Assembly: GCA_937139475.1 (NCBI GenBank)
Contig: CAKZQF010000160.1
Location: 1 to 64,000 of the forward strand
DNA length: 64,000 nt
From: an uncultured Gammaproteobacteria bacterium
GTDB lineage: Bacteria > Pseudomonadota > Gammaproteobacteria > Enterobacterales > Psychrobiaceae
Direction of reading: 5' to 3'
Under the pieces are notes generated by a model. It was not told the origin of the DNA and did not search any database. It saw nothing but the letters and a program-made list of their open reading frames with translations. The position numbers and the translations under genes were made by a program. Each line of letters begins with the position of its first letter. Positions within the stretch are counted from its first letter, which is position 1. Positions 1 to 10,615 of this stretch are shown here, piece by piece.

Positions 1-233
1 AGCGTGACCTGCTGTAGACTGAGTTGTTGCTGTTTAGTACGGTAACTAATTGTAGTAAAGCGCGGAGAAGCCAGTACGCTCGATTGGCTTAGTTCAATAG
101 TTAAGCCAGCTACCAGTTTATTCGCGCCATGGATTAATAATCGATTACCCCAATGCGTAAACACAAGTAGGCTAACAATTAACAAAAGTGATAAGAGGGT
201 GGCCACCAGGGCTTTAAAAAATTTGCGTTTCAT
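1..233 (-). CDS. tamB: TamB, inner-membrane translocation and assembly subunit (N-terminus only)
   Basis: Only the first 77 codons are in the window; the gene continues past position 1. The visible part begins MKRKFFKALVATLL and has a basic N-terminus followed by one hydrophobic anchor (about residues 8-25), as in TamB, which sits in the inner membrane and spans the periplasm to help insert or supply outer membrane proteins and lipids. The start codon overlaps the tamA stop codon (ATGA, 230-233), so the two are translationally coupled. The call rests on this coupling to tamA and the anchor; the beta-helical body that would prove it lies outside the window. Confidence 0.8.
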   Translation of the reverse strand, partial: MKRKFFKALVATLLSLLLIVSLLVFTHWGNRLLIHGANKLVAGLTIELSQSSVLASPRFTTISYRTKQQQLSLQQVT

Positions 234-1978
234 AGGTTGAGCCCGATGGCAAAACTGACCCTAAATGGGCGGTCAAAAGCTGGATGAGCATCTTTTTTGA
301 GGCCCCAGGCAAAATCAAGACGAATTGGGCCAACGGGTGTTTGCCAGCGTACGCCGACACCGGCATTCGCTTTTAAGGATTCAGAAAAGTCATCGGTGGT
401 GGTTCCGGTATCGTAAAAGGTGGCTAGTCGCCAATTCTCGGCCACGGGGTAACTATATTCAAGGCTGGCAAGCGCTTGGTATAGCCCGCCTCGTGGGATC
501 TTCTCATCAAAGTAAAAATCAAAGGTTAAAGGTGCCACGGATTTGAAATCGTATGCCCGTAGGTTATCATCCCCCCCACTATAGAACCGTAGTGAATGCG
601 GCACATCGTCAATAGAGCTGGCATTAATAGCGCCCAATTCAAGTTTTAAGAGTAATTGGTGAGTCTCGTTATATTGGCGTAACCAATTAGAATGCACCGA
701 TAATTTAATCAAGTCACTCGATGAGCCCCAGGCTTTATTGGCAGCCTCCAACGTATAGAGTTGGCGATCACCCCAGAAGGTGGCGAGTCCGCCACGACGT
801 CTAGTACGCGCGTAGCTGATGCCTGGAATCACAAGATCTGAAGCGCTGTTGTCGCTACGGTCATACTCCCGTTCATATTTTAAAAATATGGTGCGTTCCC
901 AGTCTGAGCTTGTTGGCTGATGGCGCTGCCATTGCAGTGAATACTTTTCGTAATTTTGGCCAACGGTATTAAGGTCTTGCCAGCCCAACAGAATACTCGT
1001 GTAATCTGTATTTGGATCGCCATGGGGCATGCGATAGTCTGTCGTGAAAAACTTGTCTTCTTCACTGACATTCAGGTTTGTTACTAAATTATGGCCATAG
1101 CGGTTTATCCAGGGCTTGGTCCATTTTACACTTGAGCGCGCGCCGGTATCAGTACTGTAACCAACTGAAAGTTCGACTATATTTCTGGGCTTGTCAATTA
1201 AAGATAAAGCGATATCAACAACGCCGGTATCAGCATCAGGTTTTGCTGGAATGGCTTGAACGCTAGAGAAATACTGGCTTTTATTTAATGAGTAATTAAA
1301 CTGCGCTAGTAAGTCACTGTGATAAAACTCGCGCTCCTGATAGGGAATCATCGCCTGAATCAGTTCAACCGCCGCATGATCTTTTGGAATATGGGTTTGA
1401 CCAAAGCGATATCGTGGGCCGGTATCAAAAGTTTGAATAAGGTGCGCGCGATTACTGACTAAATCAACGGTAACCTCGCTAACAAGCCACCTAGCTGAAA
1501 AATAGCCGCGCGCTTGGGCCAATTGGTTGAAAAACGATTTATTCTCTTCAAAGCGTCCGTGGTGAAACTTAGAGCCATAGACGATGGGGAAAACGGCTCG
1601 AAGCGCCTTAAACTCGGGATCATCCTTGCCATCGCCAACAAGCTTAAAGTCAGATTGGGCCATTAAAGTGGCGTAACCTAATTTGACATCAACTAGGATT
1701 TCTAATTGTTCTTCGCCAGTGATGGTAACAGTCGCTTTGCCTTGATAATAGCCCACGGCCTGAAGCGCTAGCGATGTTTGCTTAGCGACCTGTTGGCGAA
1801 TAAAGTCCTGACTATCGGAAGTTTTGATGTCTAGCTGAGCGAGGTACTGCCTAATGTTATCTTTAGGCTCATCGCGCAAAGATTCATCTGAAGAGGTAAT
1901 GTTAAAGTTTGGAGCGCCAGTCTGGGCAGCGCAAATCACAGCGGTAAAACTCAATAGGATAAATAAAAGTATTTTCAT
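230..1978 (-). CDS. tamA: TamA, Omp85-family outer membrane assembly factor
   Basis: Outer membrane protein of the Omp85/BamA superfamily that partners TamB in the translocation and assembly module. The start is placed at the ATG giving MKILLFILLSFTAVICAAQ, a clear Sec signal peptide; an upstream in-frame start (2017) would put 13 polar residues ahead of it and is unlikely. The product is 582 aa, close to the 577 aa of E. coli TamA. The N-terminal half (about residues 25-250) has the alternating pattern of POTRA repeats, and the C-terminal half is a 16-strand barrel ending in the usual VGVRWQTPVGPIRLDFAWGL-type strands. The gene precedes tamB with a 4-base overlap. No promoter was recognised in the 170 bases ahead of it. 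Confidence 0.93.
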   Translation of the reverse strand: MKILLFILLSFTAVICAAQTGAPNFNITSSDESLRDEPKDNIRQYLAQLDIKTSDSQDFIRQQVAKQTSLALQAVGYYQGKATVTITGEEQLEILVDVKLGYATLMAQSDFKLVGDGKDDPEFKALRAVFPIVYGSKFHHGRFEENKSFFNQLAQARGYFSARWLVSEVTVDLVSNRAHLIQTFDTGPRYRFGQTHIPKDHAAVELIQAMIPYQEREFYHSDLLAQFNYSLNKSQYFSSVQAIPAKPDADTGVVDIALSLIDKPRNIVELSVGYSTDTGARSSVKWTKPWINRYGHNLVTNLNVSEEDKFFTTDYRMPHGDPNTDYTSILLGWQDLNTVGQNYEKYSLQWQRHQPTSSDWERTIFLKYEREYDRSDNSASDLVIPGISYARTRRRGGLATFWGDRQLYTLEAANKAWGSSSDLIKLSVHSNWLRQYNETHQLLLKLELGAINASSIDDVPHSLRFYSGGDDNLRAYDFKSVAPLTFDFYFDEKIPRGGLYQALASLEYSYPVAENWRLATFYDTGTTTDDFSESLKANAGVGVRWQTPVGPIRLDFAWGLKKDAHPAFDRPFRVSFAIGLNL

Positions 1979-2189
1979 CGTTATTGTCGTCGCTAATCCA
2001 AATCCAGGGTAGGTCAAATTAATTCTAATCAGTAGGGTAGCCCCTGTAAGGTTAATCGCTGATTAATTTGATGTAATTGTACCAGTATATTAATGGTTGT
2101 CAGTGGATAATTGTAACGAAAAGCACGCTATTTATGATTTGCTTGTGCGATGCCCACAGGATTTAACGCAGGCACCACACAACATGGCA

Positions 2190-3650
2190 TTATGCACTCT
2201 TTATTGGAATGTTCTTAAGAATGGCTAAGGTTAGTTGCCAGAACCGCTCAACAGTGGCAATTAACACTTTTTCATCTGGAGAGTGAGGGAAGCGAATCGT
2301 TGGTCCATATGAAACCATATCCCAGTTAGGGTAGGCGTCTTTAAATAAACCACATTCTAGTCCCGCATGAATTACCATGATTTTTGGCACTTCACCAAAC
2401 AATTCATTATAAGTCTCTCTTACCACGCCCATAATCTGAGAAGACGTATCTGGTTGCCATCCTGGGTAAGCACCGGAAAACTCGACGCTAGCCCCTGCTA
2501 ACTCAAACACACTAGCGATGCTATTTTGCGCATCGCTGCGACGAGAGTCCATTAATGAACGAATTAAACACTGTATATAGACTTCACCGTTGCGCGTTTG
2601 AATAACCCCTAAGTTGTTTGAGGTTTCTACTACACCATCGATTTCATCACTCATTCTAAACACGCCGTGTGGACAAGCATACAAGCTCGCGAGTAGGCGT
2701 TTTTGAAGGTTCATATCAAACACTTGCTCAATTGCTTCACTCGGATCTAGAAAAATCGCTAAATCTGGTTCAACAGCACTAAGTTCTTGCTTAAAGGTGG
2801 CGGTCAATTCACTTAGTGCCTCCTTAAATGCAGCTACTTGCGCATTGGGCACTAATATTTCTGCACTTGCTTCTCTTGGTAGTGCATTGCGTAGGCTACC
2901 ACCATCGATACTAGCAATGCGTAAGTCAAAACTATTGGCTAGTTCAAACAAAGCTCGTGTTAATACTTTATTTGCGTTACCCCTTCCCAGATGGATGTCA
3001 ACGCCGGAGTGACCGCCTTTAAGTCCTTCAACGACTAACGCAAACGCTTTATGCTCTTGTGGTGCCTGATCGTGAGTTAGTGAAAAACGGATATTTGCAT
3101 CAACGCCGCCCGCACAGCCCATGTAGACTTCACCTTCATCTTCAGAATCGGTGTTAAGTAAAATCTCGCCATCGAAATAGCCAGGCTCAAGCCCAAATGC
3201 GCCTGTCATCCCGGCTTCCTCATCTACCGTGAATAAGGCTTCAAGTGGTCCATGTTCGATTGAATCATCTTCCAATACAGCCAGTGTCGCACATAAGCCA
3301 ATGCCATTATCAGCGCCAAGCGTCGTACCTTGGGCAGTAACCCAGTCGCCGTCGATATAAGGTTTGATTGGATCGGTTGCAAAGTCATGTTCTGTATCGT
3401 TATTTTTTTGCGGCACCATATCCAGGTGAGCCTGCATGATAACGCCTTTACGATTTTCGTAGCCAGGGGTTGCTGGTTTTTTAATAATAACGTTGCCAAC
3501 GGTGTCACGTGTGACACTCAGCCCTTTATTTTGTGCCCAAGAAACAATATGTGTTGCAATTGCCTCCTCTTGCTTTGATGGATGTGGAATAGCACAAAGT
3601 TGAGCAAACCAGTTCCATACTGGCTGTGGGGTTAATGTTGATAACGGCAT
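2190..3650 (-). CDS. pepD: Aminoacyl-histidine dipeptidase (peptidase D, M20C family)
   Basis: Cytosolic zinc dipeptidase that cleaves Xaa-His and other dipeptides. The 486 aa length matches PepD. The metal and catalytic residues are all visible: H75 and D77 in MQAHLDMV, D114 in GADNGIG, E144/E145 in DEEAGMTGA, D168 in LNTDSEDE and H456 in RFPHSPDE; the spacing is the same as in Vibrio PepD with a constant offset of about five. The lid/dimerisation domain lies between roughly residues 185 and 400. The ATG at 3650 follows GAGGG-like purines at a good distance. It stands alone, divergent from the purine permease. Confidence 0.96.
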   Translation of the reverse strand: MPLSTLTPQPVWNWFAQLCAIPHPSKQEEAIATHIVSWAQNKGLSVTRDTVGNVIIKKPATPGYENRKGVIMQAHLDMVPQKNNDTEHDFATDPIKPYIDGDWVTAQGTTLGADNGIGLCATLAVLEDDSIEHGPLEALFTVDEEAGMTGAFGLEPGYFDGEILLNTDSEDEGEVYMGCAGGVDANIRFSLTHDQAPQEHKAFALVVEGLKGGHSGVDIHLGRGNANKVLTRALFELANSFDLRIASIDGGSLRNALPREASAEILVPNAQVAAFKEALSELTATFKQELSAVEPDLAIFLDPSEAIEQVFDMNLQKRLLASLYACPHGVFRMSDEIDGVVETSNNLGVIQTRNGEVYIQCLIRSLMDSRRSDAQNSIASVFELAGASVEFSGAYPGWQPDTSSQIMGVVRETYNELFGEVPKIMVIHAGLECGLFKDAYPNWDMVSYGPTIRFPHSPDEKVLIATVERFWQLTLAILKNIPIKSA

Positions 3651-3876
3651 AATTGAGCCCTCTAGATAAAAATTGGCGGCATAATAACATAGAGTTCAAA
3701 TAATCTTAACGCGTACCAATCCTTTTTATGTTTACAGGTGCAACGATATCTCTACGCTTGTCCGTTCTATCACCTGATAGGCATTGAACTAACACCTAAA
3801 AACCAGCATAATATTGAACCATTTATTTGCCTAGAAACAACCGAGCCTTGCTCGTTTAGGGCCCCGGATATCGACA

Positions 3877-5169
3877 GTGTTAGAGACGCTATTTAAACTT
3901 GAACAACACAATACAAACGTAAAGAACGAAGTGATTGGTGGAATAACAACTTTTCTCACCATGGCGTATATTATTTTTGTTAACCCCTCGATGTTAGAAC
4001 TTGCCGGCATGGATAATGGTGCGGTGTTTGTCGCTACCTGTTTGGCTGCTGCAATTGGTTGTTTTATCATGGGGTTTATTGCTAATTACCCCATCGCACT
4101 GGCGCCTGGCATGGGCCTTAATGCTTTTTTTACTTATACCGTTGTTTTGGACATGGGGTATAGCTGGCAGGTTGCATTAGGTGGTGTTTTTGTTTCAGGA
4201 ATCGTGTTTGTCCTGTTGAGCTTGTTTAAAGTGCGAGAATGGATTGTTGATAGCATTCCTCTGTCACTTCGCTACGGTATTGCAGCTGGGATCGGATTGT
4301 TTCTTGCCATTGTTGCCCTTAAAAATGCTGGCATTGTCGTCGATTCCAAGGAAACTCTGGTTACTATGGGGGATATTACGGCTTACCCTGCGCTAATGGC
4401 GGCACTGGGATTGTTTATTATTGTCGGCTTAGCCCAAAGAGGAATCAATGGCTCGGTGATGATTTCGATTATAATTATTACCGCAATCGGTTTGCTTATC
4501 GGTGATATTAATTACACCGGGATCGTATCCACGCCACCTTCTTTGGCACCGACATTTATGCAATTAGACATCTCCGGTGCGCTGGAAGTGGGTATGCTTA
4601 GCATTATTTTTGCTTTTCTGTTTGTTGACCTATTTGATACTTCTGGTACGTTAATTGCCGTTGCGCAGCGGGGCGGGTTATTGAACGCTCAAGGAAAATT
4701 GCCGCGTCTAGGCCGTGCCCTGGTCGCCGATTCAACCGCGACGATGGCTGGCGCAGCATTAGGCACCTCTACCACCACCAGTTATGTTGAAAGTACAGCG
4801 GGGGTAGCCGCTGGAGGGCGCACTGGATTAACAGCGGTAGTGGTGGGGTTATTATTCTTAATGGCATTGTTTTTCGCACCATTGGCAGCGATGGTTCCTG
4901 CTTATGCTACCGCTGGAGCGCTTTTTTATGTTGCCGTGTTGATGATATCAAGCTTAATTAATGTCGCTTGGGAAGATTTGACTGAAGCGGTGCCTGTTGT
5001 TGTAGCGGCAGTGCTAATGCCACTGACATTCTCCATCGCCCATGGCATTGCTTTTGGCTTTATCAGCTACTTGTTGGTGAAGCTCTTTGCTGGGCGGTAT
5101 AAAGATATCAGCCCTAGCGTGGCGATACTGGCGCTATTATTTATTTTAAAGTTGGTCTTTTTTAATTAG
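3877..5169 (+). CDS. NCS2-family purine permease (AzgA/GhxP-AdeP type)
   Basis: Inner membrane proton symporter for nucleobases, 430 aa with about 12-14 hydrophobic segments. The signature stretches NPSMLELAG near residue 36 and APGMGLNAFFTY near residue 75, and FVDLFDTSGTL near residue 250, are those of the COG2252 group that includes E. coli AdeP/PurP, GhxP and GhxQ. Substrate (adenine versus guanine/hypoxanthine) cannot be told from this reading. The start is GTG at 3877 with only a weak ribosome binding site; no in-frame ATG is available near it. The 226 bases upstream hold no purine riboswitch that I can recognise. Confidence 0.9.
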   Translation: MLETLFKLEQHNTNVKNEVIGGITTFLTMAYIIFVNPSMLELAGMDNGAVFVATCLAAAIGCFIMGFIANYPIALAPGMGLNAFFTYTVVLDMGYSWQVALGGVFVSGIVFVLLSLFKVREWIVDSIPLSLRYGIAAGIGLFLAIVALKNAGIVVDSKETLVTMGDITAYPALMAALGLFIIVGLAQRGINGSVMISIIIITAIGLLIGDINYTGIVSTPPSLAPTFMQLDISGALEVGMLSIIFAFLFVDLFDTSGTLIAVAQRGGLLNAQGKLPRLGRALVADSTATMAGAALGTSTTTSYVESTAGVAAGGRTGLTAVVVGLLFLMALFFAPLAAMVPAYATAGALFYVAVLMISSLINVAWEDLTEAVPVVVAAVLMPLTFSIAHGIAFGFISYLLVKLFAGRYKDISPSVAILALLFILKLVFFN

Positions 5170-5308
5170 TTTTTTGTGAGTGGCTCCACTTGTCCATTCG
5201 CGCTTTGTAAAATCAAATTTGTATTCCTATCTTTAAGTTAAACCTAGTCAACTAAACGCTTGAACTGGGCATAAACTAAAGCATAGGTACCGTTATGTTG
5301 GAGTTAGT

Positions 5309-6850
5309 ATGAAGCAATCTTCCGTCCCTCAAGAGGTGACATTCCCAGCTACTGAGCAATTGGTTTCAGTAACTGATAAACGAGGCATTATCACCTACGC
5401 AAATGCGCAGTTTTGTGCAACAGCTGGCTATACTGCACAGGAGCTGGTGGGGCAGAATCACAATATAGTGCGCCATTCGGATATGCCTGCTGCTGCCTTT
5501 GCAGATCTGTGGGGCAAGCTAAATAAAGGTGAGTCTTGGCGCGGGATTGTAAAGAACCGCTGTAAGAATGGCGATTTTTATTGGGTAGATGCTTATGTAA
5601 CGCCCTTATACGAAAACGATGAAATTGTTGCATTCCAATCGGTACGGTGCCGACCCAATCGTGATGATATTGCCAGTGCATCGGCGCTTTATGAACGCAT
5701 TAATCAAAATAAGCCATTAACGGGCTTCACTCTTTCACCGCTTCTTCGCGCCTTATTGACCATGGTACTACTTGGCTCGCTCATTGCTGCGCCCAGTTTT
5801 GTTTCAGACTTATTTATGCTTGGTTTTGCGCAGGTATTGTTTGTTTGTACTTTATTTGCCGTATATTTTAATCAGTTGGTAACGATTCCAAAATACATTG
5901 CAAAACAACAAGCGCTATATGACAGTGCCTCACGCTTGGTGTTTTGCGGGGATAGCGCAACGGCAATTTTAGATTATAGGCACATGTTAGATGATGCAAA
6001 AATCCGTACCATTCTTGGCAGAAGCCGAGATTATAGTAATGTCCTGCTGGGCATGTCTAAAGATCTTGAATCATCCTCTGTATCGATGCTAGATGGCTTA
6101 ATGGAAGAGAATGGTCAGTTGCAGCAGTTAGCGACGGCAATTGTTCAAATGAGTTCGACCATCGGTGAAATTGGGCAAAACACGCTTGAGACGAGAGATG
6201 GGGTTGATAATATTCACGGTGAATGTAAAAGCGCCATCGGTGTGCTAAGTAGCTCAAAACAGCGTGTTGAGTCACTGGCTGTTGAGGTAGAGCAGGCGTC
6301 ACAGGCAACCAATGATTTGATGAGTGATGTAGCAAAAATTACCACGCTAATGAGCGAGATCCAGGGTATTGCAGACCAAACCAATTTACTTGCGTTAAAT
6401 GCCGCAATCGAAGCCGCACGTGCTGGTGAAATGGGACGCGGCTTTGCCGTTGTCGCAGATGAAGTACGCACACTGGCAGGGCGCACACAAACCGCAACTC
6501 AAACCATTCAAGCATCGGTGATCACCTTAGAAGAGACGCTGGCGCAATGGGGGGAGACAATGCTAAACAATCAGAATAATGCTCAGTTGTGCGCTGTTGA
6601 CAGCGCTAATGTAACCCAAGCGATGAATGATATCCTAGTGATGCTTGATCAGATGGCGGGCCTAACCGAACAAGTCGCTAGTGCCACAGAAGAGCAGAAT
6701 GCGGTAGCAAACGAAATTAACTCTAATGTCAATTTAGTTGATGAGATTGCGCAAAACAACACCAAAGTTGCTAGGGACGTAGAACAGGCTTCTCATGATG
6801 TTCGTGCAAGCTGTGATGATATTAATAGTTTAAGTGACACCTTTAGATAA
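5309..6850 (+). CDS. aer: Aer-like redox/aerotaxis chemoreceptor (PAS-TM-MCP)
   Basis: Methyl-accepting chemotaxis-type receptor of 513 aa built like E. coli Aer (506 aa). An N-terminal PAS domain (about residues 15-118) carries the residues that bind FAD in Aer at equivalent positions: N32, R55, H56, D58 and W77. A membrane hairpin follows (about 145-188), then a cytoplasmic signalling domain with the invariant hairpin tip [20 protein letters not shown] around residues 355-375. There is no periplasmic domain, so it should sense redox state from inside through FAD. Start ATG has TTGGAG upstream. A chemotaxis gene (cheV) lies at 56.8 kb, but the two are not linked. Confidence 0.88.
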   Translation: MKQSSVPQEVTFPATEQLVSVTDKRGIITYANAQFCATAGYTAQELVGQNHNIVRHSDMPAAAFADLWGKLNKGESWRGIVKNRCKNGDFYWVDAYVTPLYENDEIVAFQSVRCRPNRDDIASASALYERINQNKPLTGFTLSPLLRALLTMVLLGSLIAAPSFVSDLFMLGFAQVLFVCTLFAVYFNQLVTIPKYIAKQQALYDSASRLVFCGDSATAILDYRHMLDDAKIRTILGRSRDYSNVLLGMSKDLESSSVSMLDGLMEENGQLQQLATAIVQMSSTIGEIGQNTLETRDGVDNIHGECKSAIGVLSSSKQRVESLAVEVEQASQATNDLMSDVAKITTLMSEIQGIADQTNLLALNAAIEAARAGEMGRGFAVVADEVRTLAGRTQTATQTIQASVITLEETLAQWGETMLNNQNNAQLCAVDSANVTQAMNDILVMLDQMAGLTEQVASATEEQNAVANEINSNVNLVDEIAQNNTKVARDVEQASHDVRASCDDINSLSDTFR

Positions 6851-6861
6851 GGATACGTTAG

Positions 6862-8202
6862 CTAACCAGTCGATGAGACAACAGAAGTAATTTTACTGTT
6901 GGCTAGTTGGCTGGTTATCGTGCTACCTACCTTGACATCCTCAGCCGATTTAATGACCTCGCCACGTTCGTCAAAAGTAATACTAAAACCCCGCTCAAGT
7001 GTTGCTAATGGACTAACGCTGTTCATTTCCCGTAATAAACTATGTAACCTAGCTTCCTTATTAGCCCGTAATTGATTCATCGCTTGTGTTAGTCGAATGT
7101 GCAACTGCTGGTGGCGCTGTGTTTGCGCTGCGATGGTATGGACTGGGCTTTGTTGTTGCAAGCGGGAAGATAGCGCGGAAAAATTTGTCTGTTTTGTAGT
7201 GATTAAGCGCATGGCGGCTTGGTGCAGCCTTGCGGTTAACTCGTCCAAATACTGCGCTTGTTGCACCACCTTATATTTTGGATCTTGTGCAACCAAACGG
7301 GTATAGAGCCCTTGTAGTCGAGATGTTTTGCTGTGTAATTCGCCTTTTACGAGCCCTAATAACTGCTGTGATAAATGTACCAGCCTGCTGGCCTGCTCTT
7401 GTGTACTAGATACCGCAACCTCAGCGGCCGCTGATGGTGTCGGTGCTCGGTAATCGGCAACAAAATCACTGATAGTCACATCAATTTCATGACCTACCGC
7501 GCTAATCGTTGGCAATTTGGATTCGAAAATACTATGGGCTAGTTTCTCATCGTTAAAGCACCACATATCTTCAAGCGAACCACCGCCGCGCGTGATGACA
7601 AGCAGGTCCACTTCGTTGCGCTGGTTGGCCACTTCCACCGCATTAGTTAATTCCTGCGCCGCGTATTGCCCCTGCACCTGGCACGGATAGATAACAACGT
7701 CCACTAACGGATTGCGGCGCTTAAGTACACTGAGTATGTCTTGAATTGCTGCGCCTGTTGGTGAGGTAATAATGCCAATACGCTTGATGTGTTGTGGTAG
7801 GTCTTGCTTATGCTCAGTTGAAAACATACCCGCTGCAGAGAGTTGTGCTTTGAGTTGTTCGAATTGCTGCTGTAGCAGACCATCGCCTGCAACGTCCATC
7901 ATATCGGCAAGCAGCTGATAATCTCCGCGCGGTTCATAAACACTGAGATTGGCACGTACCATGACCTGTTGGCCATTTTGTGGTTTAAAACTAACCCGAC
8001 GGTTTTTCCCTTTAAACATGGCGCACTTAATTTGTGAACGTGCATCTTTTAGCGTGAAATACCAATGCCCTGATGAGGCAGCAACAAAGTTAGAGATTTC
8101 GGCATCCACCCACACGCTGCCAAAGTTTCCTTCGAGTAGCTGCTTTATTTCACTATTTAATTTAGAGATATTATAGATTTTTGGCTTTGAGGTGGTTTGC
8201 AT
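6862..8202 (-). CDS. xseA: Exodeoxyribonuclease VII large subunit
   Basis: Large subunit of the single-strand-specific exonuclease VII, which acts with XseB in mismatch repair and resection. At 446 aa it matches the family (E. coli 456). An N-terminal OB-fold (about residues 8-105, with VWVDAEISNF and GHWYFTLKD) is followed by the catalytic domain with ITSPTGAAIQD, TRGGGSLEDMWCFNDE and SAVGHEIDVTISDFVAD (about 130-265) and a long coiled-coil region (about 265-400). The C-terminus overlaps nothing; the gene is convergent with the chemoreceptor 11 bases away. It lies downstream of the phosphoribosyltransferase gene, separated by a terminator. Confidence 0.97.
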   Translation of the reverse strand: MQTTSKPKIYNISKLNSEIKQLLEGNFGSVWVDAEISNFVAASSGHWYFTLKDARSQIKCAMFKGKNRRVSFKPQNGQQVMVRANLSVYEPRGDYQLLADMMDVAGDGLLQQQFEQLKAQLSAAGMFSTEHKQDLPQHIKRIGIITSPTGAAIQDILSVLKRRNPLVDVVIYPCQVQGQYAAQELTNAVEVANQRNEVDLLVITRGGGSLEDMWCFNDEKLAHSIFESKLPTISAVGHEIDVTISDFVADYRAPTPSAAAEVAVSSTQEQASRLVHLSQQLLGLVKGELHSKTSRLQGLYTRLVAQDPKYKVVQQAQYLDELTARLHQAAMRLITTKQTNFSALSSRLQQQSPVHTIAAQTQRHQQLHIRLTQAMNQLRANKEARLHSLLREMNSVSPLATLERGFSITFDERGEVIKSAEDVKVGSTITSQLANSKITSVVSSTG

Positions 8203-8257
8203 AAACGTTGTCGATTGGCTGTTTCAATGAAGTGTATCTGGCTGACAAGAATTTAAC

Positions 8258-8284
8258 AATAAAAAAGGGCCCGCAGGCCCTTAG
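8258..8284 (-). terminator. Rho-independent terminator after the phosphoribosyltransferase gene
   Basis: Reading the minus strand, AAGGGCC-TGC-GGGCCCTT forms a GC-rich hairpin followed by a run of T residues. It lies 18 bases past the stop codon of the gene at 8302-8871 and before xseA, so it should end that transcript and give xseA its own promoter. Confidence 0.85.
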
Positions 8285-8301
8285 GAAAGCGACAATAGAT
8301 T

Positions 8302-8871
8302 TTAGGAAATGTCCATTTGCTCAACACGTTGGCGTAATACTTCCATGCCTGGCTTATCGCTAAGTAAATCAGCTTTACTTAAACCTGTTAGTTCATGTGG
8401 GAATACTAACCATTCATCTGTTTCATATAAATAGAAATCAGGCGCTCGTGAAGTCTTATTGTTTTGTGGCTTGAAATATGGCGTTGCAATCTTCATGATT
8501 GGGGTATTCTTTCGACACTTGTTGGTTAGGTCTTCTATTACCTGAGCAACACTTAAGCCTGAGTCATAGACATCATCAACAATTAATAGTGTGTCTTCTG
8601 AGTTTACGTTTTTGATAATATAGTCAAGTCCGTGAACACGTACGTTTGACACGCGTTCCTCAATACCAACATAAGATGACGTTCGAATTGAAATATGGTC
8701 AGCTTTTACACCAAAGAAATCGAGCAATTCTTGTACCGCAATACCAACCGGTGCACCACCACGCCATACGCCAATAATGTAATCAGGTCGACAGCCACTA
8801 TCTAAAACTTGTAGGCCAAGTTTGTAAGAATCGTCGAGTAGTGTTTGTGCATCAATGTATTTTTTAGTCAT
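8302..8871 (-). CDS. Purine (hypoxanthine-type) phosphoribosyltransferase
   Basis: Type I phosphoribosyltransferase of 189 aa that should convert a purine base plus PRPP to the nucleotide. The PRPP-binding signature LLIVDDVYDSG lies at about residues 94-104, and the flexible N-terminal part IIGVWRGGAPVG supplies the pyrophosphate loop. The C-terminal DEWLVFPHE is typical of the COG2236 (Hpt1-like) branch rather than classical E. coli Hpt or Gpt, so exact base preference is uncertain. It is next to guaB on the opposite strand, which fits purine salvage. A predicted terminator follows it. Confidence 0.82.
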   Translation of the reverse strand: MTKKYIDAQTLLDDSYKLGLQVLDSGCRPDYIIGVWRGGAPVGIAVQELLDFFGVKADHISIRTSSYVGIEERVSNVRVHGLDYIIKNVNSEDTLLIVDDVYDSGLSVAQVIEDLTNKCRKNTPIMKIATPYFKPQNNKTSRAPDFYLYETDEWLVFPHELTGLSKADLLSDKPGMEVLRQRVEQMDIS

Positions 8872-9035
8872 TGGAGAGCTCTGTATTCGAAAAAATTTGG
8901 CGGATTATACTTGATCTCATCACAAATAGCAGGTTTTATATTTAGTTCCTGTCATCCGTGTCAGGTTTTTAGTGTTGATTTAACAAGTTAACAACAAGAT
9001 ATTGTGGTTTTTATGCAAATTGGCGCAGATTTTGA

Positions 9036-9064
9036 TTGTCGTTGGGCTAACAATTCCCTATAAT
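9036..9064 (+). promoter_or_regulatory. Sigma-70 promoter of guaB
   Basis: A -35 element TTGTCG (9036-9041) and a perfect -10 element TATAAT (9059-9064) are separated by 17 bases, about 60 bases ahead of the guaB start codon. No PurR operator was recognised around it. Confidence 0.75.
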
Positions 9065-9124
9065 ACGTCCGCAATATTAAGGGCTAGCCCCGACCACTTT
9101 CTACTATCTAGGTGAGATGTTGCA

Positions 9125-10594
9125 ATGCTAAGAATCGCGCAAGAAGCTTTAACTTTCGATGACGTACTACTTGTCCCAGGACACTCTACTGTTCTGCCTC
9201 ATACGGCAGACCTATCTACAAAACTGACCCAAACAATTGATTTAAATATCCCAATGCTTTCAGCATCAATGGATACGGTTACAGAAGCACGTCTAGCGAT
9301 TGCCTTAGCTCAAGAAGGCGGAATTGGTTTCATCCATAAAAATATGACGGTTGAACAGCAAGCTCACGAAGTGGAGCTGGTAAAAAAATATGAATCTGGT
9401 GTTGTTTCTGCACCGGTTACCGTACGCCCTGAAGTTACCATTCGTGAAATAAACGAAATGCGCGAGCGTTTGGGATTCTCTGGCTTCCCGGTTGTAGACG
9501 AAAATAATGATGTGCTTGGTATTATTACCTCTCGTGATGTACGTTTTGCCACTGATTTAAGCAAGCCTTGTACAGCATTAATGACGCCAAAAGAAAAACT
9601 TATCACGGTGACTGACGCGACCGATTCTGACAATGTTTTACACTTAATGCATGAAAACCGCATCGAAAAAATCTTAGTGGTAGATGCAGCCTTCAAACTA
9701 CAGGGTATGATCACGGTTAAAGATTTCCAAAAAGCAGAAGAAAAACCAAATGCATGTAAAGACAGCGAAGGCCGTTTACGTGTTGGTGCTGCTGTTGGTT
9801 GTGGTGCTGGTACTGATGAGCGTATTGCTGCATTAGTCGCTGCTGGTGTTGATGTGCTATTAATCGATACTTCTCACGGCCATTCACAAGGTGTATTAGA
9901 CCGCATTAAACAGACACGCAGTGAATACCCGGATTTACAAATCATTGGTGGTAATGTCGCTACTGGTGCTGGCGCATTAGCCATTGCTGATGCTGGCGCT
10001 AATGCGGTTAAAGTGGGTATCGGACCTGGTTCTATCTGTACTACACGTATCGTTACTGGTGTTGGTGTACCGCAGATAACTGCTGTATCTGATGCCGTTG
10101 ACGCACTGGCTGGGCGTGGAATTCCTGTGATCGCCGATGGTGGTGTACGTTTCTCTGGTGATATCGCCAAAGCATTAGTTGCCGGTGCAAGTTGTGTCAT
10201 GATGGGCTCAATGTTCGCTGGTACTGAAGAAGCACCAGGCGAGGTTGAGCTTTACCAAGGTCGTTACTATAAATCATACCGCGGTATGGGTTCAATTGGT
10301 GCGATGGATCAACGTGACGGTTCATCTGACCGCTACTTCCAAACAAGCAATGAAGCTTCTAAACTAGTACCTGAAGGTATCGAAGGGCGCGTCGCGTACA
10401 AGGGACCAATTAGTAATATTATTCACCAGCAGCTTGGTGGTATTCGCAGTGCAATGGGCCTGACTGGCTGTGGCACAATCGAAGCGTTGGGCACCAAAGC
10501 ACAGTTTGTTAAAATTACCTCAGCAGGTATGGGCGAATCGCACGTACATGATGTAACGATTACGAAAGAAGCGCCAAACTATCGCATGGGTTAA
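9125..10594 (+). CDS. guaB: Inosine-5'-monophosphate dehydrogenase
   Basis: Oxidises IMP to XMP with NAD+, the rate-limiting step to GMP. The product is 489 aa, one residue longer than E. coli GuaB. It is a TIM barrel interrupted by two CBS domains (about residues 90-205, with TSRDVRFA and [10 protein letters not shown]). The catalytic loop [13 protein letters not shown] contains the active-site cysteine (about residue 304), and the mobile flap follows [10 protein letters not shown] with residues YKGP. It is the first gene of a guaB-guaA unit with a 77-base spacer that holds a hairpin. A sigma-70 promoter lies just upstream. Confidence 0.98.
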   Translation: MLRIAQEALTFDDVLLVPGHSTVLPHTADLSTKLTQTIDLNIPMLSASMDTVTEARLAIALAQEGGIGFIHKNMTVEQQAHEVELVKKYESGVVSAPVTVRPEVTIREINEMRERLGFSGFPVVDENNDVLGIITSRDVRFATDLSKPCTALMTPKEKLITVTDATDSDNVLHLMHENRIEKILVVDAAFKLQGMITVKDFQKAEEKPNACKDSEGRLRVGAAVGCGAGTDERIAALVAAGVDVLLIDTSHGHSQGVLDRIKQTRSEYPDLQIIGGNVATGAGALAIADAGANAVKVGIGPGSICTTRIVTGVGVPQITAVSDAVDALAGRGIPVIADGGVRFSGDIAKALVAGASCVMMGSMFAGTEEAPGEVELYQGRYYKSYRGMGSIGAMDQRDGSSDRYFQTSNEASKLVPEGIEGRVAYKGPISNIIHQQLGGIRSAMGLTGCGTIEALGTKAQFVKITSAGMGESHVHDVTITKEAPNYRMG

Positions 10595-10615
10595 TACCCA
10601 ACACCTTATTTTTGC

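Noticed and set aside
3651..3876. Purine riboswitch upstream of the permease
   Set aside because: The region lacks the paired loops and conserved junction bases of a purine riboswitch.
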